Below, one piece after another: positions 36,973-45,284 of a DNA stretch of 64,000 bases. Source of the stretch: Candidatus Melainabacteria bacterium (lineage in GTDB: Bacteria > Cyanobacteriota > Vampirovibrionia > Obscuribacterales > Obscuribacteraceae); contig RXJR01000024.1 in assembly GCA_003963305.1 (NCBI GenBank), positions 186,001 to 250,000 on the forward strand. Direction: 5' to 3'. Both the position numbers and the translations under genes were made by a program. The notes under the pieces were generated by a model. That model ran no database searches. It was not told the DNA's origin and saw only the letters and a list, made by a program, of their open reading frames with translations. Within the stretch, counting starts at the first letter, position 1; the number at the start of each line of letters is the position of its first letter.

Positions 36973-38766
36973 ATGTTTAGCAGTTCAAAGAAGCCACCAC
37001 CAGATCCATCAAAGATAAAGTTGCCAAAGGCTTCCATCGCCCCAAACATGGCCGAATTGCAGGCGATGCACCAGCAAGCCGCCGAAACCGGGCGTGAAGT
37101 CGAACAAATCTGGGCGGAGCCTGATTCGACCAAGTCTTACAGCATGAGCGCCAAGTTCGAAAACGCTGCTCCAAGCCCCACATGGACCTTGTGGGAAGAC
37201 GATGGCATGGAAGGAAGACTGGTCTGGAAATTTGAAACGTCTGATTTCGAGCTGGTCAACGACGTTGTCTGCATGCTCAAGAAGTCGAAACCAGCCACAC
37301 CGGCAAATGAGACTCCAAACGAGCCGCAGCGCCCCCGTGACCCATTTGAAGCAGTCAAACCCCAACCGGTTCAACAAGCACCAGATCCATTCGGCGCACT
37401 AAAACCGCAGCACCAACAAAATCCATACCAGAGCCCTGCCTCTTATCAACCAGGCTACTTTACAAAACCAGAGCCTGTTAAGCCGGAAGCACCGCAGCAG
37501 CCGATGATGCGAAACCCATATCTGGACTCGTCCGCCGATGACTTAGGACCGACAGGGCTACCCATGCCCAAGCCTCTGATGCCTGCGAAACGTGAACCTG
37601 AGGGTGTATACGTCAAGGCAGAGAAGAAGTCCGACACAATCGAAGGCACACTGGCTGAAATGGCTGTTCCTCAGCTTTTACGGAGCCTTGTAACGAACCA
37701 GGCCACAGGCAAACTGGAAATCCTCGGCGAAGAAACAGTCGGCGAAGTATATTTCGAGCACGGCATGCCTAAACATGCCAGCACGCCGTCAGAATATGGC
37801 GACGGTGCCATCAAAGAGCTGGTCACCTGGGAGAAAGGAACATACGTCTTCACTCCGAACTCTCGCACTGATATGCGATCGGTGAATGAGACGCTGGAAA
37901 AGGTGATCACAGAAGGAGTCTTACTGCTCGACCAGAAACGACATCTGAAACGAGCCGGCCTGGCCTACGAATCGTATCTGATTCGCCTGCACAAAAATCT
38001 GAGCGATACAGAGCTGAAACTGATGCTCACCAAAGGCGCTCCTCTCGATTTTGAATTCCAACGTGATGTCTATCACTACTTGAGACACAAGCGCACCTTC
38101 ACAGACCTCTTGCGCGACAAGCCCATGGATAGCACGAAGTGGACGGCGCTGCTTTTCAATTTCCTCTCTTGCGGTTTGATCGAAATCAAACAACCTGACG
38201 CGATCAAGGGTTCTGCTTTAGACTTTTTAGGTGAAGCAAGAGCGCAAGTGCAAGCGATTCACGAATCGTTCATTCGCCCGGAAACAGGCGTTTACTCGTA
38301 TCCAGCCCTGATGTATTTCATGGAGTATGAACTGAACCGCTATGAAGCGTACAACTTTCCGCTCTCATTGATAGTTTTTGAAATCAAAAATCGTCGCGAC
38401 GGCAGTTCTACATCAGACGTACTAACCAGTCAGGCTGCGGGAATTGCAGCGATGAGAATCGATCTGGTAAAACGACCACTCGATATCATCGGACACTTCG
38501 AAGCAGTCGACTACGGTTTGTTATTGCCGAATACCACTGGTTCTTCTGCTGCTTTCGTGGCTAACAGAATATTGGAAAGCTTGACTGCAACTCCGCTGAT
38601 CAAAGGCGTTGACCGTAATTCTCTCGAACTCGCCTTCGGCATAGCCTGCTTACCCGCCGATGGTGATGACATGGAAAGCCTGGTCATGTCTGCCAAAGCT
38701 GCAAAAGCAAAAGCGAAGAGCGGACAGTTCCCGATCGTTCTGTCGCGCAGCAAAAAGAGTAATTGA
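36973..38766 (+). CDS. DUF4388 (PATAN) protein with degenerate GGDEF-like C-terminal domain
   Basis: 597 aa, soluble. Residues about 1-110 are of unknown fold, 110-205 a Pro/Gln-rich linker, and 222-318 a DUF4388/PATAN domain (EGTLAEMAVPQLLRSLV, GEVYFEHGMPKHA). About 434-595 resembles a nucleotide cyclase fold (ETGVYSYPALMYFMEYELNR, IIGHFEAVDYGLLLPNTTG), but the GGDEF signature is replaced by FEAVDYG, so diguanylate cyclase activity is unlikely. PATAN domains occur in two-component and gliding-type regulators. It heads a tight operon with a four-repeat MshEN-like protein and a GT-C enzyme, suggesting regulation of surface glycan assembly or motility. Confidence 0.8.
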   Translation: MFSSSKKPPPDPSKIKLPKASIAPNMAELQAMHQQAAETGREVEQIWAEPDSTKSYSMSAKFENAAPSPTWTLWEDDGMEGRLVWKFETSDFELVNDVVCMLKKSKPATPANETPNEPQRPRDPFEAVKPQPVQQAPDPFGALKPQHQQNPYQSPASYQPGYFTKPEPVKPEAPQQPMMRNPYLDSSADDLGPTGLPMPKPLMPAKREPEGVYVKAEKKSDTIEGTLAEMAVPQLLRSLVTNQATGKLEILGEETVGEVYFEHGMPKHASTPSEYGDGAIKELVTWEKGTYVFTPNSRTDMRSVNETLEKVITEGVLLLDQKRHLKRAGLAYESYLIRLHKNLSDTELKLMLTKGAPLDFEFQRDVYHYLRHKRTFTDLLRDKPMDSTKWTALLFNFLSCGLIEIKQPDAIKGSALDFLGEARAQVQAIHESFIRPETGVYSYPALMYFMEYELNRYEAYNFPLSLIVFEIKNRRDGSSTSDVLTSQAAGIAAMRIDLVKRPLDIIGHFEAVDYGLLLPNTTGSSAAFVANRILESLTATPLIKGVDRNSLELAFGIACLPADGDDMESLVMSAKAAKAKAKSGQFPIVLSRSKKSN

Positions 38767-38768
38767 TT

Positions 38769-39989
38769 ATGTCCGAATCAGCACAGCTAGAACCCGCTGA
38801 ACTCGCACTGCGGCTGGGCGATCTGCTTGTTCGCACGGGAGTAGTGACACCGGAAGCGCTCGAAGATGCAGTCGCCCTGAGCGAAAAGATGCATATCCCA
38901 CTCGAGCGCACGCTGGGCATGAACGGACATCTGAATGCAGATGGAGTGCAGGCAGCAATCACCTTGCAAAACATGCTCGACAGCCAGCAAATCAGCCTGG
39001 ACAGTGCTGTAAAAGTGCTTGAACTGGTTGCATTTCAATCAATGGAGTTCAATACGGCGCTGCGCAAGTTGGCTCCAGGCGTTGAGAAAGCCCAGGGCAA
39101 GCTGACCAGTAAACTCGGCGAAATCATGCGACAAGCTGGAGTCGTAAATCCACGCCACCTTGACGAAGGGCTGCGTCAGAGCCTCAACACAGGGCTGCCT
39201 CTGGGCCTGGTTCTGATCGGTATGGGAGCAATTTCCAACCAGAATCTCCACTCTACTCTTCTGGCTCTTCGCCTCATTCGTGACGAGGTGCTGGATAGAG
39301 AATCTGCGATTCAGGCATTGAGAGTGGCGCGCTTGCAAGAAATCAGTCTCAAGCAAGCACTGGAAGATCAGAAAATTCGCACAATCAAGCTTCAATTCGG
39401 CGTCGGCGAGCTCTTCGTGTTGGCAGGATTCATGACTGAAGGTCAACTTCTTTCAGCGCAAGAACTCGAGCTTGTCGAAGACAGGTCTATTGAACAAGTA
39501 CTTGTGGAGTGCGGCTACGGCACACCGCTTACCATCGAAGCGACGCTGCGCCTTCTCGATATGATCAAAAAAGGAACGCTCTTCGAAGACCAGGCGGCAA
39601 GCATCTTAAAGCGCATCAGAAACGTAAACACGCACGCTGAGATGAATGAGATATTCTCCAATCCTGGCGATTATGACGTTGAATCTCTGAAAACCGACCT
39701 GAATGACTTGCTCTTCATGACCGGTCTCGTTTCAGACGAGGATATTGAAGCAGCTAAGCCGCTAGCCGAGTCGAATAAGGTGCCCCTCGTACAAACGCTG
39801 CAGCAAGTTGGTGCGCTTGACCAGGCAACTGTTACTGCTATGAAAGACTGCAAAGAAGCCCTGGATGCCGGCATTATCTCCAGCGAGCAAGCCGTGATTG
39901 CAGTAGTTTATGCCAATGAGAATAAAACGAGCTTCACCGACACATTGAAAAAGTTCGGCTGGGCACCAACGGTGTTGATGAGCGAATAG
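38769..39989 (+). CDS. Protein of four MshEN/GspE-N-like repeats
   Basis: About 406 aa from the ATG at 38769, two bases after the previous stop. It consists of four ~98-residue units starting near residues 14, 114, 212 and 310. Each opens with a block like LGDLLVRTGVVTPEALEDA (also LGEIMRQAGVVNPRHLDEG, VGELFVLAGFMTEGQLLSA, LNDLLFMTGLVSDEDIEAA) followed by +-x-L-x3-L-x4-G. These blocks match the N-terminal domain of GspE/PilB/MshE ATPases, which in MshE binds cyclic-di-GMP. No ATPase part is present. It is likely a scaffold or nucleotide sensor paired with the upstream DUF4388 protein. Confidence 0.78.
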   Translation: MSESAQLEPAELALRLGDLLVRTGVVTPEALEDAVALSEKMHIPLERTLGMNGHLNADGVQAAITLQNMLDSQQISLDSAVKVLELVAFQSMEFNTALRKLAPGVEKAQGKLTSKLGEIMRQAGVVNPRHLDEGLRQSLNTGLPLGLVLIGMGAISNQNLHSTLLALRLIRDEVLDRESAIQALRVARLQEISLKQALEDQKIRTIKLQFGVGELFVLAGFMTEGQLLSAQELELVEDRSIEQVLVECGYGTPLTIEATLRLLDMIKKGTLFEDQAASILKRIRNVNTHAEMNEIFSNPGDYDVESLKTDLNDLLFMTGLVSDEDIEAAKPLAESNKVPLVQTLQQVGALDQATVTAMKDCKEALDAGIISSEQAVIAVVYANENKTSFTDTLKKFGWAPTVLMSE

Positions 39990-39995
39990 CTGCAA

Positions 39996-42536
39996 GTGAG
40001 ACCGGCTAAAGCGAATCTTGGTTGGCGGGCTTATGGGGCAGTTTTTGTCATCACAATTGCCGTCACGACTCTCTATCATCTGCTCGATGATGGCGTGAAA
40101 GTAGCATTGCTGTTTGACGGCAGGCATTATTTCGAATCGTGCCAGAGAATGACAGGATTGATTCTCGCACTGGTGAGCATGAAAGCGGATCAGGTAGCCG
40201 CGGCAGAACAATCGCTGCGCGAATATATCATGCTCGATGGTCCGGTGCTGCCGACACTGTTTGGCTCAGTCTATGCGCTTCTGGGGCGCATTCCAACCAG
40301 CGCTGACTGGACCCTCATTGTCTGGGTTCAAACTGTACTGCACGCGCTAGCGACTACACTGATCTGCAAGATCACTTTTCAGATGACACGCAAGCATGCT
40401 GTCGCTTTCACTTGCTGCGCGCTCTGGGCTCTGTACCCAGCAGCGCTCGTTGCGTCTGGAAGGCTGATGACAGAAAGCCTGGCGGTGGTTCTTCTGCTTA
40501 GCTTGCCACTGGCTCTGAGAGGAGCTATATCGGCACCGCGCACGGAGGAAAACCAGAGCGCTGACGAATCCACGAAAACGGACGGAAAAGCAGGCGAAGA
40601 AAAAGACGCGTCCTCCTCAAAAGTCACAACTCGGTCGATATTGAGTAAATTTGCCAGTCTAGCAGCCTGCAATCAATTTGGATTTGCGGCAGGCATTGTC
40701 TCAGGGCTTCTAATTCTGCTCAAACCAGGAATGATACCGTCGGTGGCACTATCGTGGCTTGCTTGCCTGGCTATGACGCGCGCCAGACTCGCCGTTGTCG
40801 TTTCACTTCTTCTCGGCGCAGGACTCTCAATCAGTCCCTGGATGCTCTATACAAAGCAGACAACAGGCAAAGCGGCCATAACAGTGCAACGAATGCCCGT
40901 CCATAACGCTCTGATCGGATGGGATCCAGAAACAAGCGGTTGGCAGACAAATCCACCATCAGGCTTCGAGCGTGTGATGAATACCGGAGGCGAGCCGCTT
41001 TCGACAATCGAAGGAATCTGGCTCAGTCATCCGCAAGACTGCATCAACATTCTTTTGGAAAAATTTGGACATCTCTACTCCACACCATGGAACGATTATC
41101 GAGCTAACGTATTCGGAGTCGGAACGCGCCCGCAGGGCTTCTATCATTGCCTCCTGCTCTTTCTGGGGTTGGGCGGAGTGTTTGCCTGGATACTAACGAG
41201 CGAACGCAAGAACAAACTGGCAATCTTATGCATTGCAGCTGCGACAGGGCAATGCGTCTACTTGATGTTTGAGCCAGTTTGCAGATATGCCTTCCCTCAA
41301 ATTGCCTTTGCGCCGGTTCTGTCGGCGTTGTTCCTGGCATTATTGCCCGGAAATTCAAAAAAATGGAAGACCATCGCGCTTGCATCGATATTGTCGGCAG
41401 GCAGCGTAGAGCTTGTTGCCCAGAGCGAAAAACAATCAAGCAAGCGCCTGGAAGAAGTCGCACATGCACTTACCAATAACGAAAAACTCGCTGCCACAAT
41501 CAAATTCAACCCCCAATCATTGCCGGGTTCAACAATTGCCCTTCTGTTGGTGGACGGAGATGCCAATCTAGAGTCCGCACGGGTCGAAGTGAACGGACAC
41601 AAGTGCTTCGGAAATCTAATCGCCTTCAACTACTACGATCCGCAGCGCTACCAGGCATTCAACCTGCTAAAAGAACTGGGTTACGGAATGCATGTCCAGG
41701 TAGACGATTTCAGGATCTGGAGAGCCATTCCTGTTCCTCTTAACGCGATTGAGGACGGCGTCGCCAACATCACAATCACTGCCGGACAGCAGGGTTGCAC
41801 CATATACGGTGACAACCAGGAGTCTCGCAACTATTTGAGCCCCGACTTCCTCTGCGTAAACCGGTTAATCAACTCGAAATCGTCACTGGAGATGCGCAAT
41901 GAAAGTCCGATTCCGGCAGCAAGAACGATGCGGAGCTGGACATTTAGCGATAATCCGCGCATTCACTTACTGCTTGCCAAAGACGCAAACCCAGCGGCAG
42001 AGGAATTAAAATCAAGCACGCCACTCAAGCCATCCAATCTCAATATTGCGCTTTCTCCAGACGACTTCGATGAGAACATGCGAACGCCGACTGGAGAGAT
42101 AAAAATAAGCAGGAGCATTCTCAAGGCAGCCCGATCAACCGGACTGGTGCGCAAGTTGCCCAAGCTCGATAGTGCAGCAAATGTAGAAATCACCCTTGAA
42201 GGAGACATGCACTCAGGTCCCAAGCCGGGCGAGCTAGGCATTGTCATCTCGACAGTGACAGACAAAAATACTGAATGTTTTCTTGCGCGGCTGCCATCAT
42301 CTATTCCGACAAAATCAGACTGGACCCACTTCAAGCTCACAGATATTGCTCCATGCAAAACCAGGCAGGGCGAAGTGAACGCAATCGACATCGCTTTCTT
42401 TCCTGGTCCCTGGCAGCAAATCGCCGGATATGGAGCCGATCGCAAATGCACTGATACGGTGCTGAAAAATCTGCGTCTGGAAGTAAACAGTACCGCACTA
42501 CCGTCCCTGGCCGACAAGCAACTGCTTATTTATTAG
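39996..42536 (+). CDS. ArnT/PMT_2-type GT-C glycosyltransferase, paralogue of the 12720 gene
   Basis: 846 aa from a GTG six bases after the previous stop. The first external loop has LLFDGRHYFESCQRM with the expected catalytic Asp (D41). There are about 11 membrane helices with a long charged cytoplasmic insert (about 180-210), and then soluble domains: ALLLVDGDANLESARVEVNG, RIWRAIPVP and IHLLLAKD. These mirror the 12720 product (YLMIDTDGASSLNSADVIVNG, RQWFLIPVP, IRLLIP). It likely transfers a sugar from a lipid carrier outside the membrane. The stop codon lies in the first unit of a 32-bp tandem repeat. Confidence 0.82.
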   Translation: MRPAKANLGWRAYGAVFVITIAVTTLYHLLDDGVKVALLFDGRHYFESCQRMTGLILALVSMKADQVAAAEQSLREYIMLDGPVLPTLFGSVYALLGRIPTSADWTLIVWVQTVLHALATTLICKITFQMTRKHAVAFTCCALWALYPAALVASGRLMTESLAVVLLLSLPLALRGAISAPRTEENQSADESTKTDGKAGEEKDASSSKVTTRSILSKFASLAACNQFGFAAGIVSGLLILLKPGMIPSVALSWLACLAMTRARLAVVVSLLLGAGLSISPWMLYTKQTTGKAAITVQRMPVHNALIGWDPETSGWQTNPPSGFERVMNTGGEPLSTIEGIWLSHPQDCINILLEKFGHLYSTPWNDYRANVFGVGTRPQGFYHCLLLFLGLGGVFAWILTSERKNKLAILCIAAATGQCVYLMFEPVCRYAFPQIAFAPVLSALFLALLPGNSKKWKTIALASILSAGSVELVAQSEKQSSKRLEEVAHALTNNEKLAATIKFNPQSLPGSTIALLLVDGDANLESARVEVNGHKCFGNLIAFNYYDPQRYQAFNLLKELGYGMHVQVDDFRIWRAIPVPLNAIEDGVANITITAGQQGCTIYGDNQESRNYLSPDFLCVNRLINSKSSLEMRNESPIPAARTMRSWTFSDNPRIHLLLAKDANPAAEELKSSTPLKPSNLNIALSPDDFDENMRTPTGEIKISRSILKAARSTGLVRKLPKLDSAANVEITLEGDMHSGPKPGELGIVISTVTDKNTECFLARLPSSIPTKSDWTHFKLTDIAPCKTRQGEVNAIDIAFFPGPWQQIAGYGADRKCTDTVLKNLRLEVNSTALPSLADKQLLIY

Positions 42537-42636
42537 GTCTCGCTGACAAGCAATTGCTCAGTTCTTAAGTACCGGTGACGAGCATCTGCTCAGTTCTTAA
42601 GCATCGGTGACGAGCACCTGCTGATTTTAAGGTCAG
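42509..42636. repeat. 32-bp tandem repeat (four copies) spanning a stop codon
   Basis: Units begin near 42509, 42541, 42573 and 42605, with a core like GGTGACGAGCA-CTGCTCAGTTCTTAAG. The first copy encodes the last residues and TAG of the GT-C gene; the other three are noncoding. Contiguous copies without spacers and gradual divergence indicate tandem duplication, not CRISPR. Confidence 0.88.
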
Positions 42637-42776
42637 CAATCCGATTACTTATTCAAGTCGCTCGGAGTCATTTAACAACTCCGAAATTTATCGTCTGTAA
42701 TTTCAGGGCATCGAACAAACCCGGTTCGCCAAGAAATGCCCCTCGCTTTTCAGTCAATTTACTGGAGATTACTAAC

Positions 42777-44966
42777 ATGTCAGAACAAACGGACGCCGCA
42801 CAAAAAGATGCAGTTAAGGACGTAAACGAGGTCAAGGAAAAATTGCAAAAGTCAGGAGCGGCGGAAGCCTCCAAGTTGATGCTTGAAGAGATACAGAACG
42901 AGCATAAGAAACTCAACCTGAATTCGAAAACGCCAAACGCCGAAGCGGAAAGCACTATGAAGGCATACATGGAGAAATTTGCAGCGACGGCGCAGGAACA
43001 GGGTCTGATTCAACCACTGTCGATCGAATACATGAACAACAACCAGAACTTCCTGGGAAAAGACAAAAAGGTTATCGAAGATGCTGCGTCAAAATCGAAC
43101 GACCCGATGGAAAAGCTCATGCTGCAAAACGTCGCATCAAAATACGACGAATTGAAAAATGCAAAACAAGATAACCAGAACGGCATCTCGCAAGACGATA
43201 TCAACGAAGTTCGAAAAAACGGACTCACTGAAAAGCCGCAATCAGACGACAGCAGACAGAAGTTGGCAAAGGAATTAGGTCTGGAGCCTGATACAAACTT
43301 GAAGGGCGGAACGACTCTCTACGATGTAGCGAAAGCGAAGCTCACGCTAATGCATAATGCATTGCCAGAGAAATATGGTGCTCCGACGCAGCAGGATGTT
43401 TTCGGCGAAATCGCAAAAATGATGCAACGGTCGAACACGCAGAAAAAATTTGACGACCTCAAAGAAGAAGACGCCAGAGCGGGCATGCAAAATTCTATTC
43501 CCAAAAATTGGAACTCACTAACTTCAAAAGACACCTTGAAAGTCTATACAGAAGAGGAACTCAAACAGCTACAACAACCGCAATCCACCGAACAGAAGAC
43601 AACCGAAAAGCCACCGACAGCACCGAAAACCACCGAAGAACAGACAACCGAAAAGTCACCGACTGCACCAAAAACCACCGAAGAAAAGACAAACGAAAAA
43701 TCAATAACCACTTCCGGAACCACTGAGCAGCAGGAGCCGGCGAATAATGCCTCAGTGCAACCGGATAAAAAACTTGAACTACAAAAGCCTCTTTCCAACG
43801 GTCAAAGTCGCACTATCCATCTGGATAACGCGGACGGAAATCCCAGCACAATCACATACAAAGACAATAGCGGCAAAGATGTACAAGTGCTTGCCAGAAA
43901 AGCCGATGGCACTTGGACCTCGAAAACAGGTGACCAGCCAGAAATTGCTGTTTCAGTCACGTCAGAGAACGGCCGCTTGACCGTCCAAGAAAGCGCCTCA
44001 AAAAAACGCATTGAATATAACAATGGCACCGTTGTTGAGATGGACCTTCCGAAACAGAGCATCTCGACAGGGGGAGCCGAGCCCCACGTTTATCAGACCA
44101 CAGACGGCAAAACCTGGACAGTAGATGGCAAACCTGGCGCCGAATCAGTCGCGGTCAGTGCTGACGGCATCGTAACTCGGTCGCTATTGAATACAGACCG
44201 GGAGACGCTTACTAGCGAAGAAGTAGCTCGAGGACGGGAGTTCTTTCTCAAGCATTTCGATGAGATAGATCAGAGCGGCAGCGACAAAGATGGCTGGGTA
44301 ACACAAGCAGATTTAAACGCATACTCTTCTAAGCACAAAGCCGAACTGAGTCCAGCTGAACTTAAGTACCTGAGCTACCTGAACGAGCACTACGATAAAG
44401 TCGAAGAAGCCAATAATGACGAGACTGGTTTTGAAAACGCTGGCATAACCAAACTCGACATCGATAACTGGTCGCAGGAAAAACTATTCAAAGCTGGTCA
44501 CGGGGACTGGATCGTCATGGCACCCGAGCTGTCGAAAGAAGAGCAAGACAAAGCTTCTGCATTTATCACGAAAAATGCTGCCGCCATGAACAGAGATGGT
44601 GACGCCTACATCAATCCGAAGGAAATCAATGCATTCTTAAAAGAGCACGCCGACGATCAGACTATCACTTCTGCCGATAGAGAATTAATGCAGAGGTACA
44701 TGGCCAGTGAAACTGAAAAGCTTCGTCAGTTCGTCGTGAAAAACTGGATGGAACTGGATAAAGACGGAAGCAACGGTCTCTCTAAAGACGAGTTAAGCGA
44801 CTTTGCTGTCAGCCATCCAGAAGGAGCTGAAGCTCTTTCAAAGTTGATCGGGGAAATGTCCACATTCGAACCGATTCAGTTCTCCCACGAATACGACTCA
44901 CAGTCCGGGGTGACTGTTTACGACCTGCTCAACGAGACATATGCGTATACGCATCCAGCCACTTAA
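42777..44966 (+). CDS. EF-hand protein with Thr/Pro/Glu-rich repeats
   Basis: 729 aa, no signal peptide. The N-terminal ~260 residues are helical and charged. A Thr/Glu/Pro/Lys low-complexity segment (about 265-320, TTEKPPTAPKTTEE repeats) is followed by a beta-rich middle part (KTWTVDGKPG, DGTWTSKTGDQP). The C-terminus carries EF-hand calcium loops: DQSGSDKDGWVT (498), canonical NRDGDAYINPKE (605-616) and DKDGSNGLSKDE (661-672). Calcium binding is likely for the last two; the first has an altered loop. GGAG lies 8 bp before the ATG. Role unknown. It is convergent with a small membrane protein gene. Confidence 0.8.
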   Translation: MSEQTDAAQKDAVKDVNEVKEKLQKSGAAEASKLMLEEIQNEHKKLNLNSKTPNAEAESTMKAYMEKFAATAQEQGLIQPLSIEYMNNNQNFLGKDKKVIEDAASKSNDPMEKLMLQNVASKYDELKNAKQDNQNGISQDDINEVRKNGLTEKPQSDDSRQKLAKELGLEPDTNLKGGTTLYDVAKAKLTLMHNALPEKYGAPTQQDVFGEIAKMMQRSNTQKKFDDLKEEDARAGMQNSIPKNWNSLTSKDTLKVYTEEELKQLQQPQSTEQKTTEKPPTAPKTTEEQTTEKSPTAPKTTEEKTNEKSITTSGTTEQQEPANNASVQPDKKLELQKPLSNGQSRTIHLDNADGNPSTITYKDNSGKDVQVLARKADGTWTSKTGDQPEIAVSVTSENGRLTVQESASKKRIEYNNGTVVEMDLPKQSISTGGAEPHVYQTTDGKTWTVDGKPGAESVAVSADGIVTRSLLNTDRETLTSEEVARGREFFLKHFDEIDQSGSDKDGWVTQADLNAYSSKHKAELSPAELKYLSYLNEHYDKVEEANNDETGFENAGITKLDIDNWSQEKLFKAGHGDWIVMAPELSKEEQDKASAFITKNAAAMNRDGDAYINPKEINAFLKEHADDQTITSADRELMQRYMASETEKLRQFVVKNWMELDKDGSNGLSKDELSDFAVSHPEGAEALSKLIGEMSTFEPIQFSHEYDSQSGVTVYDLLNETYAYTHPAT
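43599..43733 (+). repeat. 45-bp coding tandem repeat in the EF-hand gene
   Basis: Units start at 43599, 43644 and 43689, each beginning ACAA(C/A)CGAAAA. The first two are nearly identical and the third has diverged. They encode the 15-residue TTEK-PTAPKTTEE-type linker. Confidence 0.88.
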
Positions 44967-44979
44967 GGTGAGTCCGAAA

Positions 44980-45008
44980 CAGGCGCAGACTAGAGCGATC
45001 TGCGCCTG
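44980..45008 (-). terminator. Perfect 10-bp hairpin at the convergent gene ends
   Basis: CAGGCGCAGA (44980-44989) pairs with TCTGCGCCTG (44999-45008). It lies between the ends of the EF-hand gene and the small minus-strand gene, whose stop codon falls in the loop. On the minus strand it is followed only by TTTC, so it may be a bidirectional but weak terminator. Confidence 0.6.
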
Positions 45009-45145
45009 GAGTGATACCGTATGCGATGCATAGCCAGCTTTCTTTTTCTCTGTTCAATAATGATGGAAACGGCAGCAGCCACCGTGACCAGATAAATAAG
45101 TACAAACACAACGCCTGCCACCAGGCAAAAATCTTCTAAAGCCAT
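44990..45145 (-). CDS. Small single-pass membrane protein (51 aa)
   Basis: The start ATG at 45145 is preceded by GGAGGTGGTT, the strongest ribosome binding site in this part of the window. The product begins MALEDFCLVAG and has one hydrophobic helix (about residues 7-30, VVFVLIYLVTVAAAVSIII), then a strongly basic tail (EQRKRKLAMHRIRYHSRRRS), so the tail should be cytoplasmic. Another frame of this stretch gives a 60-aa frame without a ribosome site and is less likely. It might regulate a membrane enzyme. No homologue recognised. Confidence 0.68.
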   Translation of the reverse strand: MALEDFCLVAGVVFVLIYLVTVAAAVSIIIEQRKRKLAMHRIRYHSRRRSL

Positions 45146-45284
45146 AACCACCTCCATTTACAACGCGAACAAGCGAACGAGTAGATCTCCTAATAAGAAC
45201 TACGTTCAACCAGGTAATTTGGTTCAATTTCTAGAGGTAAATTTATGAGCTAATCGAGAAGCAAAAGGCCAATTGATTGAAATA

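Noticed and set aside
42509-42636. Possible CRISPR array
   Set aside because: Four 32-bp units are contiguous and diverging with no unique spacers and no cas genes; it is a tandem repeat.
44929-45111. 60-aa minus-strand frame overlapping the EF-hand gene end
   Set aside because: It lacks a ribosome site; the 51-aa frame at 44990-45145 has a strong one and a sensible membrane protein.
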